From NCBI GenBank assembly GCA_026417295.1, contig JAOADN010000024.1, positions 1 to 33,464 on the forward strand: 33,464 bases of DNA. Reading direction: 5' to 3'. This document shows positions 16,062 to 26,179 of the stretch, one piece after another (within the stretch, counting starts at the first letter, position 1; the number at the start of each line of letters is the position of its first letter). The position numbers were made by a program, and so were the translations under genes. The notes beneath the pieces were generated by a model. It made no database searches. It saw only the letters and a list, made by a program, of their open reading frames with translations, and had not been told where the DNA came from. Source of the stretch: Paracoccaceae bacterium (lineage in GTDB: Bacteria; Pseudomonadota; Alphaproteobacteria; Rhodobacterales; Rhodobacteraceae).

Positions 16062-16897
16062 CAGTCCTGCACCACGTCCTGGCGCTGGCTGCCGAGGCCC
16101 TCGATGCCCAGCTCCACCACGTCTCCCGGCCGCAGGAATCGCGGCGGCTTCATGCCGAGGCCCACGCCAGGCGGCGTCCCGGTCGAGATGATGTCGCCCG
16201 GGTGCAGGGTGAAGAACTGGCTGAGATAGCTGACCAGATAGGCGACGCCGTAGACCATCGTGCGGGTCGAGCCGTCCTGCATCGTCTGACCGTTGACCTT
16301 CAGCCACATCTTCAGGTCCTGCGGGTCGCGCACCTCGTCCGGCGTCACCAGCCAGGGGCCGGTCTGGCCGAAGTTGTCGCAGGACTTGCCCTTGGTCCAC
16401 TGGCCCTGCCGCTCGATCTGGAAGGCGCGCTCGCTGACGTCGTTGATGACGCAGTAGCCCGCGACGTGATCCATCGCCTCGGCCTCGCCGACATATTTCG
16501 CCGGCCGGCCGATCACCACGCCCAGCTCGACCTCCCAGTCGGTCTTCTGCGAGCCGCGCGGGATCAGGATCGGATCGTCCGGCCCGCAGATGGCCGAGGT
16601 CGCCTTCATGAAGATGATGGGCTCGGGCGGCACCCTGGCGCCGGTCTCGGCGGCATGGTCGGAATAGTTCAGCCCGATGCAGATGAACTTGCCCGTCCCC
16701 CCGACGCAGGGGCCAAGCCGCGGGCGCCCCGGCACCACCGGCAGGGCGGCGGGGTCGAGCCCCTTCATCCAGCCGGTATCGGCCAGGGCCGCGCCGGCGA
16801 TGTCGGGCACCACGCCGGACAGGTCGCGGATCGTGCCGTCGGTGTGAAGAAGGCCGGGTCTCTCGGCCCCGCGGGGTCCATGGCGGAGAAGTTTCAT
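16061..16897 (-). CDS. FAH-family hydrolase (2,4-diketo-3-deoxy-fuconate/rhamnonate hydrolase type)
   Basis: A 278-residue fumarylacetoacetate hydrolase-family enzyme. Motifs are FICIGLNYSDHAAETG, PIIFMKATSAICGPDDPI, the metal ligands in DWEVELGVVIG, NDVSERAFQ and STGTPPGVG. In the non-phosphorylating 6-deoxyhexose route a member of this family cleaves the 2,4-diketo acid to pyruvate and L-lactate, which suits the neighbours. Related activities include acylpyruvate hydrolase and oxaloacetate decarboxylase, and sequence alone does not settle it. The ATG at 16897 overlaps the stop of the hydroxyacid dehydrogenase gene (ATGA), and its own stop overlaps the dehydratase start. Confidence 0.86.
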   Translation of the reverse strand: MKLLRHGPRGAERPGLLHTDGTIRDLSGVVPDIAGAALADTGWMKGLDPAALPVVPGRPRLGPCVGGTGKFICIGLNYSDHAAETGARVPPEPIIFMKATSAICGPDDPILIPRGSQKTDWEVELGVVIGRPAKYVGEAEAMDHVAGYCVINDVSERAFQIERQGQWTKGKSCDNFGQTGPWLVTPDEVRDPQDLKMWLKVNGQTMQDGSTRTMVYGVAYLVSYLSQFFTLHPGDIISTGTPPGVGLGMKPPRFLRPGDVVELGIEGLGSQRQDVVQD

Positions 16898-17874
16898 GCG
16901 TCCGTCCTTGCGGCAAGTGTTCCGGGAATCGCGCAGCGCACCGGCTGGCCGGTCAGCGCGCGGGTGATCTCGTCGGCGACAAGGCCCTGAAGCCGCGCCA
17001 CCGCCACCTCGGAATACCAGGCGGCATGCGGCGTCAAGATCGTGTTGGGGGCCAGGCGCAGGGGCGAATCGGCCGCCAGAGGCTCGGCGGCGAAGACGTC
17101 CAGCGCCGCCCCGCCGATCCGCCCCGCGGCCAGCGCCGCGGCCAGCGCGGCCTCGTCGATCAGGTCGCCGCGCGCGGAATTGACGATGCAGGCGCCGGGC
17201 TTCATCCGCGCCAGCGCCGCGGCGCCGATGATCCCGGCCGTCTCGCGCGTCGCCGGGGCATGCAGCGACAGGCAGTCGGCCCGGGCAAGCAGGTCCTCGA
17301 AGCTCACGGGCTCCACCGCCGGCGCAGCCCCGGCGGCCGGGACATGGTAGGGATCGTGCGCGATCAGCCGGAAGCCGAAGGGCTGCAGGCGGCGCGCGAC
17401 CTCCTGCGCGATCCGCCCGAAGGCGAGGAAACCCACCGTCGTCTCGGCGAAGGCAGGCAGCGGGCGGGCCACGTCGACCGCCCGCCACTCGCCGGCCCGG
17501 ACCGAACGGTCGAGCGGGAAGAGCTTGCGCAGCAGGGCCAGGATGGCGGCAGCCGTGTGGTCGGCCACCTCGGCGGTGCAGTAGTCGGGCACATAGGCGG
17601 CGCGCACCCCGAACTCGTCCAGCGCCTGAAGGTCGAGATTGTTGTAGCCCACCCCGTAGCGGATCGCCGTGGCGCCGGGCGCGAGCCCGGCGATCGCCTC
17701 GCGCGTCAGGGGTGCGAACTGGACGACGGCGACATCGGCCCCCCGCACGGCCTCGGCCACTTCCGCGGCGGTCCGGCAGCTGGCGCGGGTGAAGGCCGCG
17801 CGCGCGGCCTTCGCCGCCGCCTCCTCGCGCTCGAGCGAGGGAAAGGTCGCATCGGTGACGACAACCCGCTTCAC
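16894..17874 (-). CDS. D-isomer-specific 2-hydroxyacid dehydrogenase
   Basis: A 326-residue NAD-dependent dehydrogenase. The catalytic set is present: Arg in NSARGDLID, Glu in DVFAAEPL and His in TPHAAWYS. The dinucleotide motif is atypical: where most members read GxGxxG, this has AFGRIA, so the first and third Gly are Ala. The overall style (GVGYNNLDLQALDEFGV, PDYCTAEVADHT) recalls the CtBP-like subgroup. GTG at 17874 overlaps the stop of the upstream SDR (GTGA). Its place in the deoxyhexose route is unclear: it could reduce a keto acid intermediate or act on a different sugar acid. Confidence 0.86.
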   Translation of the reverse strand: MKRVVVTDATFPSLEREEAAAKAARAAFTRASCRTAAEVAEAVRGADVAVVQFAPLTREAIAGLAPGATAIRYGVGYNNLDLQALDEFGVRAAYVPDYCTAEVADHTAAAILALLRKLFPLDRSVRAGEWRAVDVARPLPAFAETTVGFLAFGRIAQEVARRLQPFGFRLIAHDPYHVPAAGAAPAVEPVSFEDLLARADCLSLHAPATRETAGIIGAAALARMKPGACIVNSARGDLIDEAALAAALAAGRIGGAALDVFAAEPLAADSPLRLAPNTILTPHAAWYSEVAVARLQGLVADEITRALTGQPVRCAIPGTLAARTDA

Positions 17875-18626
17875 GGCAGCGCCTCCAGCCCGACGGCCGC
17901 ACGCAGGGCCGGATCGCGGATGTCGAGCTCCTGCCCGGCCAGCCCGGCCGCCGCCGGCGTGCACAGCCAGGCGATGGCCCGCCCGGGCTCGTCGGCCGGG
18001 CGCAGGTTCTCGCGCGGGATGCGCGATACCGGGTTGATCCCCGAAGCGCGGATCGCCCCCTGCATGTCGGTGTCCACCACCCCCGGCGCAAAGCCGAAGA
18101 CGCGGATCCCCTGCCCGCCATATTCCTCGTGGATCTGTCGGGTCAGCATGGCCAGCCCCGCCTTGCCCGCGCAATAGGCGCTCCAGCCCTCCAGCGGCCG
18201 GTGCGCGGCCCCCGAGGAGAGGTTGACGATCACCCCGCCCCCCTTCTGCAGCATGCCGCGGATGGCCAGCTGCGCGGCGTGGAAGGCGGCGATCAGGTTG
18301 ACCTCGATGTTGCGCGCCCAGTCCGCCACCGCGACCTCGGCGATGCGCCCGATCGGGCCGATGATGCCGGCATTGTTGATCAGGATGTCGAAGCCCCCGC
18401 CCGTGCCGGCCAGCCGCTCCATGCCGGCGCGGTCGGTGACGTCGCAGACGCGCCCCTCGACGGTCCCCGCCGCGCTGCCCTGCCCCTCCAGCGCTGCCGC
18501 CACCGCCGCCCCGTCGCGCCCGGTGAAGGTCACCCGTGCGCCCGCCGCGGCCAGCGCGCGCACCGCCGCCAGCCCGATGCCCCGGCTGCCCCCCGTGACC
18601 AGCGCCGTCCGCCCCGCAAGCGTCAC
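17871..18626 (-). CDS. SDR-family oxidoreductase 2
   Basis: A 251-residue classical short-chain dehydrogenase. It has TGGSRGIG near residues 11-18, NNAGI, Ser in NLSSGAAH and the YCAGK catalytic pair. Arg in FTGRDG after beta-2 suggests NADP use, unlike the SDR at 14164. GTG at 18626 overlaps the mutarotase stop (GTGA); an upstream in-frame extension reads as a shadow of the mutarotase gene and is rejected. With two SDRs in one operon, one may oxidise the free sugar or the keto-deoxy acid while the other serves a second sugar. No residue here fixes the substrate. Confidence 0.84.
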   Translation of the reverse strand: MTLAGRTALVTGGSRGIGLAAVRALAAAGARVTFTGRDGAAVAAALEGQGSAAGTVEGRVCDVTDRAGMERLAGTGGGFDILINNAGIIGPIGRIAEVAVADWARNIEVNLIAAFHAAQLAIRGMLQKGGGVIVNLSSGAAHRPLEGWSAYCAGKAGLAMLTRQIHEEYGGQGIRVFGFAPGVVDTDMQGAIRASGINPVSRIPRENLRPADEPGRAIAWLCTPAAAGLAGQELDIRDPALRAAVGLEALP

Positions 18627-18940
18627 TTGTTCAGGCTCCACTGCCTGGGCAGCAGGAAGGGAAAGCCCGTCGCCGGGTCGATGTCGATCTGCATGATGGG
18701 CCCCATCCATTCCGACCAGCGCCGGTTCACCGGGTCGTCCTTCAGATAGGCGATCGTCGCCTCGAGGTCGTCGGTCTCGAAATAGCCGAAGAGCGTCAGC
18801 CCGTGACGGAAGATCGTGTAGGAGGTGATGCCCGACCGGCGCAGCGTCTCCTCCATCTCGGGCCAGATCGCATCGTGGCGGCGGACGTATTCCTCCTCGT
18901 AGCCGGGACGGACCCCCAGGACCCAGGCATGGGACGCCAT
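18623..18940 (-). CDS. rhaM: L-rhamnose mutarotase family protein
   Basis: A 105-residue RhaM/COG3254 protein that interconverts alpha and beta anomers of a 6-deoxyhexose. It keeps the family core: VRPGYEEEYVRRHDAIWPEME with the catalytic His22, FGYFETDD and the RWSEWM segment (RWWKYM in E. coli). Length matches the family. L-rhamnose is the classic substrate, but relatives act on L-fucose, so it marks a 6-deoxyhexose operon without naming the sugar. Its start lies 1 nt after the stop of the acetoacetate-decarboxylase-like gene, and its stop overlaps the next SDR. Confidence 0.9.
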   Translation of the reverse strand: MASHAWVLGVRPGYEEEYVRRHDAIWPEMEETLRRSGITSYTIFRHGLTLFGYFETDDLEATIAYLKDDPVNRRWSEWMGPIMQIDIDPATGFPFLLPRQWSLNK

Positions 18941-18941
18941 C

Positions 18942-19751
18942 TCACCCTTCCTCCCTCAGATAGTCGTGAAGAACCCGGCCGGGCACCAGCGTGAACCCGG
19001 CCTTCCAGAAGAACCCGTCCGCCTCGGCCCTGACCGGCAGGCGGTGCAGCGGCGCCTGGGCGTTGGGGCGCAGTTCCACCGTGCAGGGCCCCCGCCAGCA
19101 TTCGCTGACCGCGACATCGGACAGGCTGCGCGCGGTCAGCTGGCGGATCGCCGGGCTGCCGTCGATATGGTCCACGGCCTTCAGATTGATGTTGGTGGCG
19201 AAGTCGAAGACCGCAGCCAGCTCGCCGATCGCGGCGCGGCGCTGCTTGTAGGGCATCGTCCCGGTCAGCACGTCGATGCCGTTGCGCTCCATGACGCCGA
19301 CGATCAGGTCGCCGCGGAACTCGATCCGCGGGGCGGCCAGCTTCTTGGGCTGGCCATGCACCTCGCGCCCGTGCGCGACGCCTGTGTCCGAGGACAGGTA
19401 GAGCCCGGTCGAATAGCCGCCCCGCGCCACGCCCGGCAGCTCGGCCCCGACCATCACGTTGACCTCGCCATAGGGCCCCAGCCAGTCGGCATCTCCCATC
19501 CGGTAGATGTGGATCATCACCGAGGTCCCGGTCGGCACCAGCGGCTCGGGCAGAAGGGCGCGGATCGCCGCCATCTCGGTCTCGTAGACCAGGGTCAGCA
19601 CCTCGACCTCGCGGAAGGCGATGGGGAAGGGCGGCACCAGCGGCGCGTCGAGCGGGGTCGAGAAGCCGCCCTTCAGGATGTCCGCGCGCCGGTTGGGCCA
19701 GCGCCCGCCGGCCCCCGCCGCATCGGCCCCAGGGTCCGTTCCGCCCGCCAT
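18942..19751 (-). CDS. Acetoacetate decarboxylase family protein with altered active site
   Basis: A 269-residue member of the ADC superfamily, alignable over its length to Clostridium acetobutylicum ADC (from memory). The Schiff-base Lys136 is in HGREVHGQPKKLAAP (Lys115 in ADC), followed by Lys137. Arg48 (FREVE) and Glu96 (GPYGE) match ADC Arg29 and Glu76. ADC Glu61 is replaced by His81 (MIHIYRM), which should change the acid/base chemistry. The family also contains non-decarboxylating Schiff-base enzymes such as aldolase-dehydratases. It is translationally coupled to the Gfo/Idh/MocA gene (TGATG). It is not part of any deoxyhexose route I know; decarboxylation or aldol chemistry on a beta-keto sugar acid is a guess. 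Confidence 0.85.
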   Translation of the reverse strand: MAGGTDPGADAAGAGGRWPNRRADILKGGFSTPLDAPLVPPFPIAFREVEVLTLVYETEMAAIRALLPEPLVPTGTSVMIHIYRMGDADWLGPYGEVNVMVGAELPGVARGGYSTGLYLSSDTGVAHGREVHGQPKKLAAPRIEFRGDLIVGVMERNGIDVLTGTMPYKQRRAAIGELAAVFDFATNINLKAVDHIDGSPAIRQLTARSLSDVAVSECWRGPCTVELRPNAQAPLHRLPVRAEADGFFWKAGFTLVPGRVLHDYLREEG

Positions 19752-20800
19752 CAGCACGTCTCCGCCCTGCCGCTGCGCGCCGAGCGGTATAGCGCATCCA
19801 GAACCTCGACGGCGCGCATCCCGACAAGGCCCGGGGCCTCGTTCATCCGTGCCGTGCCGCGGCACAGCTCGACAAGCCGCGCCACCGGCTCGGCGCAGTC
19901 GTAGGCCCCCGCCCCGCGCGGCACGTCCATCACCTCGTCGGCCCCGTCGTCGCGGCGCAGCTCCATCCGCTCGCGCTCGACATCGACAAGCAGCATCCCC
20001 TCGGTGCCGAAGATGCGGATGTCCAGCTGATAGCCCGCCTGCTTGGGCACCGTCGAGGATCCCGACAGGACCCCCGTCGCCCCGTTGGCGAAGCGCAGGA
20101 TGGCCGCGTCGTACCAGTCCACCCCGGCCGGCGAGGCCCCCTGGAAGGCCATCACCTCGGCAGGCGGCAGGTCGACCAGCGCGAACATCAGCCCCAGCGC
20201 ATGGCTGAGCTGCCCCCAGCCGTAGCCCCCCGCCTGCGCCGGATCGGCCCAGGTCGAGACCGGCGGGCGGAACATGTGCCCCTGCGTCTCGGCCAGCCCC
20301 TCGCCGGCGAAGAGGTCCCGCGTGGGCGAGGCCATCTGGCAGACGACGTGGCGCACCTCGCCCACCGCGCCTTCCGCCATCAGCGCCATGGCGCGGCGGG
20401 AGAAGTCCTTGAAGTTCCAGCCATGGGGGATGATGATCCCCAGCCCCTTCCCGTCGGCCAGCGCCACCAGTTCGCGCGCATCGCCGGCCGAGGTCGTCAT
20501 CGGCTTGTCCACCAGGACATGGCAGCCCGCTTCCAGCGCCGCCTTCGCCATCGCGTGATGCACGACATGGGGCGAGGCGATGCCCACCCCGTCGGGGCGC
20601 TCGGCCGCCAGCAGCTCGCGAAAGTCCTCGTAGCCCCGCGCGATGCCGAATTCCGCCTGCACCCGCGCCAGCTCGGCCGCGCCCAGCCGGCTCACCGCGA
20701 CCAGTTCGGCATCCGGGTGCTTCAGGAGTTCGGGGATGTAGACATGGGCGGCCCACCATCCCGCCCCCAGAACGGCGATCCGCGCGCGACCCTCAGGCAC
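19751..20800 (-). CDS. Gfo/Idh/MocA-family oxidoreductase
   Basis: A 349-residue NAD(P)-dependent sugar oxidoreductase. It has the Rossmann start VLGAGWWAAHVYIPEL and VDKPMTTS in place of the common EKP, keeping the catalytic Lys. The second domain contains GGYGWGQLSHALGLMFAL with its conserved His. Members oxidise or reduce ring hydroxyls of sugars, inositols or glycosides. GTG at 20800 is the start; it overlaps the end of the GntR gene by 8 nt. Coupling to the ADC-like gene suggests the two act in sequence, for example making then processing a keto intermediate. Substrate not predictable. Confidence 0.87.
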   Translation of the reverse strand: MPEGRARIAVLGAGWWAAHVYIPELLKHPDAELVAVSRLGAAELARVQAEFGIARGYEDFRELLAAERPDGVGIASPHVVHHAMAKAALEAGCHVLVDKPMTTSAGDARELVALADGKGLGIIIPHGWNFKDFSRRAMALMAEGAVGEVRHVVCQMASPTRDLFAGEGLAETQGHMFRPPVSTWADPAQAGGYGWGQLSHALGLMFALVDLPPAEVMAFQGASPAGVDWYDAAILRFANGATGVLSGSSTVPKQAGYQLDIRIFGTEGMLLVDVERERMELRRDDGADEVMDVPRGAGAYDCAEPVARLVELCRGTARMNEAPGLVGMRAVEVLDALYRSARSGRAETC

Positions 20801-21527
20801 CCGTCACCTCCCTCAGCGCATTCCTGACATTGACCATGTGCTGGCGCATCGCGCGCCGCGCCGCCTCGGGGTCGCGGGCGTGCAGCGCCGCCATGATCAC
20901 CCTGTGGTCCTCGGTCGACTGCGCCCGGATCGACCGCCGCTTCTGGAAGGCCTGGCGCCCCTGGTCGCCCAGAACCTGCAGAAGCTTGCCGATGCGCGTC
21001 AGGAACAGGTTGCCCGAGGCCTCGAGGATCGTCTTGTGGAACTCCACGTCCGTGTCGTGGAACAGTTCCAGGTCCTCGGGATTGGCGATCTGGTCGTCCA
21101 CCAGTTCCTGAAGCCGCCCCAGCGCCGCCTCGGTCAGCCGCTCGGCCGCCAGCGCCGCGATCATCGGCTCGTACTGGATGCGGGCATCGAAGAGCTCGGA
21201 CATGTTCTGCGCGTTGAGCGTGACGAAGAAGTCCAGCGGCGACAGCAGTTCCGAGGCATCGAGCGAGGTGACATAGACCCCCCCGCCGTGGCGGATCTCC
21301 AGCACGCCGAGGATCGACAGCGCGCGCAGCGCCTCGCGCACGGTCGGGCGGCTGACGTCAAGCTGGACGGCGAGGTCGCGCTCGGGCGGCAGCCTGTCGC
21401 CGGCGCCCAGATGCCCGCCGCGCACGAGGTCGAGGATGCGCTGCACGACAAGTTCCGAGGCCGTCTTGCGCCCGATCGGCTCGGCCAGGCGCTGCAGCGG
21501 CGCGACGTCCTTCAGCACCCGGCTCAT
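20793..21527 (-). CDS. FadR-subfamily GntR transcriptional regulator
   Basis: A 244-residue regulator. The winged helix spans about residues 20-90 with [41 protein letters not shown]. The C-terminal all-helical FCD domain has the metal/effector residues in [15 protein letters not shown] and [12 protein letters not shown] regulators usually bind sugar acids or other carboxylates and release the operator. It lies inside the operon between permease and enzyme genes (ATGA overlap upstream), so autoregulation is likely. The two AAGTGG-N5-CCA(C/T)TT dyads at 26242 and 26347 have the 17-bp architecture of operators for this subfamily and are its probable targets. Confidence 0.9.
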   Translation of the reverse strand: MSRVLKDVAPLQRLAEPIGRKTASELVVQRILDLVRGGHLGAGDRLPPERDLAVQLDVSRPTVREALRALSILGVLEIRHGGGVYVTSLDASELLSPLDFFVTLNAQNMSELFDARIQYEPMIAALAAERLTEAALGRLQELVDDQIANPEDLELFHDTDVEFHKTILEASGNLFLTRIGKLLQVLGDQGRQAFQKRRSIRAQSTEDHRVIMAALHARDPEAARRAMRQHMVNVRNALREVTGA

Positions 21528-22516
21528 CGCACCGCCTCCCCGCCGCCGAACAGCCGCGCCGCCCAGCCGCGGATCGTCGGCACCATGACCGACAGGATCA
21601 GCAGCACCCCCAGGACCCCGGTCTGGATATGCCCGGTGATGTTGGCCAGCGCCATGCCGTTCCTCAGGTTCAGCACGATCAGGATCGACAGGAGCGTGCC
21701 GGTGACGGTGCCGACGCCGCCGAAGATGCTGACCCCGCCGAGCAGGACGATGGTGATGATGTCAAGCTCGAAGCCCAGCGCCACGTCGCCCCGGACCGAT
21801 CCCACGCGCGCCGCATAGAGCAGCCCCGCCAGCGCCGCCACCAGGCCCGAGGCGACGAAGACCGCCGCCTTGACCCGCCCGACATCCACCCCCGAGAAGG
21901 CCGCCACCTCGCGGCTCAGGCCGATGAAGTAGACGCGCCGCCCGAAGGCCGTGCGCTGGAGCACGAAGAAGGCCACCGCCGCCAGCACGGCGAAGACCAG
22001 CAGCGCCATCGGAAAGGGCCCGACCAGCGGCTGCTGGCCCAGCCGGTTGAACCAGTCGGGAAAGCCGCCGATGCCGCGGTCCTCGACAAGGATGCGCGCC
22101 ATGCCGCGGAAGGCGATCAGCGTCGCCAGGGTGACGACCAGCGACGGCAGTCCCACGGCGACGACGAAGAAGGCGTTGAAGGCGCCGCACAGGATGCCGA
22201 TGCCCAGCACCACCGCCACCGCCAGACCGGCCGGCATCCCCTGCTGGAACAGCCAGCCGAAGGCGCAGGCCGCAAGCCCCATGACCGAGGCGACCGACAG
22301 GTCGATCTCGCCGTTGATGATGACGAAGGTCATGACCAGCGCGACGATGATCTTCTCGATCGACAGCTGGAACAGGTTGATCTGGTTCTGCACCGTCAGG
22401 AAGTATGGCGTGGCGACGGCGTTCAGCGCGACGAGCAGCACCACGACCAGAAGGAGGAACCCTTCCCAGCTGGCAAGCTGCGCCCGCAGGCGCCCCGCAA
22501 GGCCCCTCTCGCTCAT
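21524..22516 (-). CDS. Sugar ABC transporter permease 2 (RbsC/RhaQ-like)
   Basis: A 330-residue inner-membrane permease of the BPD_transp_2 family with about nine hydrophobic segments. The motif [15 protein letters not shown] near residues 67-81 and [23 protein letters not shown] near the end are typical of monosaccharide importers. It pairs with the permease at 22513-23553, which it overlaps by 4 nt. Ligand assigned from the binding protein and mutarotase: probably a 6-deoxyhexose. Confidence 0.92.
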   Translation of the reverse strand: MSERGLAGRLRAQLASWEGFLLLVVVLLVALNAVATPYFLTVQNQINLFQLSIEKIIVALVMTFVIINGEIDLSVASVMGLAACAFGWLFQQGMPAGLAVAVVLGIGILCGAFNAFFVVAVGLPSLVVTLATLIAFRGMARILVEDRGIGGFPDWFNRLGQQPLVGPFPMALLVFAVLAAVAFFVLQRTAFGRRVYFIGLSREVAAFSGVDVGRVKAAVFVASGLVAALAGLLYAARVGSVRGDVALGFELDIITIVLLGGVSIFGGVGTVTGTLLSILIVLNLRNGMALANITGHIQTGVLGVLLILSVMVPTIRGWAARLFGGGEAVR

Positions 22517-23553
22517 GTCCGTCCCTCCCCGATCGCCGGTGCGGCCGCCGCCGCCCCGGCAGCCGCCCGCCGGCGCCGCGCCATCAGCCTGCGCGACAAC
22601 AGCGCATCGGCCACCACCGCCGCCAGGATCAGCAGGCCGAGGACCGCCTCGCGCCAGAACTCGCTGACCAGCTCCCAGCGCACCAGCGAGGTATCGATCA
22701 GGTCGATGAGCGCCGCCCCGACGAGGACCCCGATCACGTTGCCCGATCCGCCGAAGATGTTGACCCCGCCGACGACGACCGCCCCCACCGACTTCAGCTC
22801 GAAGCCGAGGCCCGCGACAACCGTGATGTTGCCGAAGCGGGACAGGAACATGAAGCCCGCCAGCCCGGCCAGCGCGCCCGAGATGACGAAGGCCAGGAAC
22901 ACCGTCCGCGCCGCGTCGATCCCGGCGAAGCGGGCCGCATCGGGGTTCGAGCCGATGGCGAAGAACCGCCGCCCGGCGCGCAGGCGCGTCAGGAACAGGT
23001 GCGCGGCAAGGACGACGACCAGGGTGACGACGACCATCCAGCGCAGTTGCAGCTCGCCCAGCGTGAAGGCGTTGGCCTGCGCGAAGCCGGGCACCCAGGC
23101 GGGCAGCGAATCGGTGGTGATCGAGGCCCCGTCCGAGGACTGCACCAGGATCGAGCGGAAGATCGCCAGCGTCGCCAGCGTGACGATGATCGAGGGCAGG
23201 CCGAAGCGGGCCACGAGAAAGCCGTTCACCGCCCCGAAGCCGGCGCCGATCAGCACCGCAAGCAGCGCCACCGCCAGCGGCGGCATGCCCGGCCACAGGG
23301 CCAGCAGGCCGCCGACGAAATAGGCCACGCAGCCGACGACCGACCCGACCGAAAGGTCGATGTTGCGCGTCAGCACGACGAAGGCCTGCCCCGTGGCGAT
23401 CAGCGCGATGATCGCGACCGAGGTCGAGATGCGGTTGAACAGCCGCGCGTTCAGGTAGCCGTCGATCACCGCGGCGAAGAACAGCACGACCCCGGCGAAG
23501 ACCGCCAGCAGGATCAGCAGGCGCAGCGTCTGGGCCGGGATGCGGTCGAACAT
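22513..23553 (-). CDS. Sugar ABC transporter permease 1 (RbsC/RhaP-like)
   Basis: A 346-residue inner-membrane permease. Family motifs are [15 protein letters not shown] near residues 50-64, [18 protein letters not shown] in the middle and [21 protein letters not shown]. The last 30 residues are Ala/Arg-rich and cytoplasmic. The start ATG at 23553 is 2 nt after the ATPase stop; the end overlaps the second permease (ATGA). Having two distinct permease genes is the layout of rhamnose and autoinducer-2 type systems, unlike ribose systems with one. Confidence 0.92.
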   Translation of the reverse strand: MFDRIPAQTLRLLILLAVFAGVVLFFAAVIDGYLNARLFNRISTSVAIIALIATGQAFVVLTRNIDLSVGSVVGCVAYFVGGLLALWPGMPPLAVALLAVLIGAGFGAVNGFLVARFGLPSIIVTLATLAIFRSILVQSSDGASITTDSLPAWVPGFAQANAFTLGELQLRWMVVVTLVVVLAAHLFLTRLRAGRRFFAIGSNPDAARFAGIDAARTVFLAFVISGALAGLAGFMFLSRFGNITVVAGLGFELKSVGAVVVGGVNIFGGSGNVIGVLVGAALIDLIDTSLVRWELVSEFWREAVLGLLILAAVVADALLSRRLMARRRRAAAGAAAAAPAIGEGRT

Positions 23554-23555
23554 GG

Positions 23556-25046
<1,491 letters not shown>

Positions 25047-25081
25047 CTGGGTCGTCCGCGGGGCAGGGAAGGGGACAGTCT

Positions 25082-25114
25082 GGCCGGCCCCCGCGGGAGC
25101 CTCGGGGACCGGCC
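25082..25114 (-). promoter_or_regulatory. Intercistronic stem-loop after the sugar-binding-protein gene
   Basis: Two 12-nt arms, 25082-25093 and 25103-25114, pair around a 9-nt loop with a single G-U wobble in the minus-strand RNA. It lies between the binding-protein stop (25139) and the ATPase start (25046). There is no T-tract, so it more likely stabilises or partly attenuates than fully terminates. This arrangement in ABC operons usually gives excess binding protein. Confidence 0.7.
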
Positions 25115-25138
25115 GGCACGTCGCGGGCTGGCTGGCCG

Positions 25139-26179
25139 CTACTTGGCCGCCGCCTCGACGTTGTCCTTCGTATAGACCGTGAAGGGCCCCATCAGCACGC
25201 GCTTGGCCCCGGCGCGGCCGGGATCCTCCTCGATCGTGAAGTCGCCCATGCGGCCGGCGTTGAAGGTCTCTCCCACCTCGCCCTTCAGCGCCCCGGTGGC
25301 GAGCAGGTAGGAGGTGTAGTAGGTCAGGTAGCCCAGATCGACGAAGGACCACAGCGCGAATTCCGGCGCGCAGCCGTTCAGCGTGTAGCTCACCATCTCG
25401 GCCGGCAGGCCGAGGCCCGAGACCTTGACCTTGTCGCACAGGCCCTCGTCCTGCATCGCCTTGGCCGCGGCCTGGATGCCCACGGTCGTCGGCGCCATGA
25501 TCAGCTTCAGGTCCGGGTACTTGTCCACCAGCGCCAGGGCGCGGTTGTAGCTGACCTCGGACTGGTCGTCGCCATAGACGGTGTCCACCAGCTTGATCTT
25601 GGCGTATTTCGGGTCCTTGAGCGCCTCGACCATCGCCGCGATCCAGGCGTTCTGGTTGGCCGCATCCGGCGTCGCCGAGAGAACCGCGAACTCGCCGCCG
25701 TCCGGCCCGATGATCGACAGCGCCATGTCGGCCATGACGGTGCCGATCGAGCCGAAGTCAACCTGCGCGACGAACAGGCTCTCGCCCTTGCCCGAGGGGA
25801 TCGGGCTGTCCCAGGTCACGACCTTCGTGCCCGCCGCCTGCGCCGCCTCGGCCGCCGGCGCGATCTGGTCGCCGGCATTGTTGGACAGCATCACCACGTT
25901 CTGGCCCTGGCTGGTCGCCGTGGTCAGGATCTCGATCTGGCCGGCCACCGAGTTCTCGGGCGTCGGCCCGGTATAGAGCAGCGTGCCGGTGTTGCCGAGC
26001 TCCTTGTGCGCCTCCTCGGCGCCGCGATTGGCCTGGTCGAAGGGCAGGATGCCCAGGAACTTCGGCAAGAGCACCATGTTCACGGCCTTGCCCTTCTCGG
26101 CCATGATCGTGTCGGCGAACGCGACAGACCCGGCCAGCGCCGCGCCGAGCGCAAGCGCGGATACGCTGAACAGCTTCAT
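25139..26179 (-). CDS. RhaS-like periplasmic sugar-binding protein
   Basis: A 346-residue periplasmic binding protein with a signal peptide over residues 1-22 ([22 protein letters not shown]). It matches the rhamnose/AI-2 type group: [73 protein letters not shown] and [10 protein letters not shown]. It captures the sugar for the ABC importer downstream. First gene of the long operon; GGGAGG lies 10 nt before the ATG. RhaS-like proteins carry rhamnose, but the same fold serves other sugars, so I call it 6-deoxyhexose-binding with moderate confidence. Confidence 0.9.
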   Translation of the reverse strand: MKLFSVSALALGAALAGSVAFADTIMAEKGKAVNMVLLPKFLGILPFDQANRGAEEAHKELGNTGTLLYTGPTPENSVAGQIEILTTATSQGQNVVMLSNNAGDQIAPAAEAAQAAGTKVVTWDSPIPSGKGESLFVAQVDFGSIGTVMADMALSIIGPDGGEFAVLSATPDAANQNAWIAAMVEALKDPKYAKIKLVDTVYGDDQSEVSYNRALALVDKYPDLKLIMAPTTVGIQAAAKAMQDEGLCDKVKVSGLGLPAEMVSYTLNGCAPEFALWSFVDLGYLTYYTSYLLATGALKGEVGETFNAGRMGDFTIEEDPGRAGAKRVLMGPFTVYTKDNVEAAAK

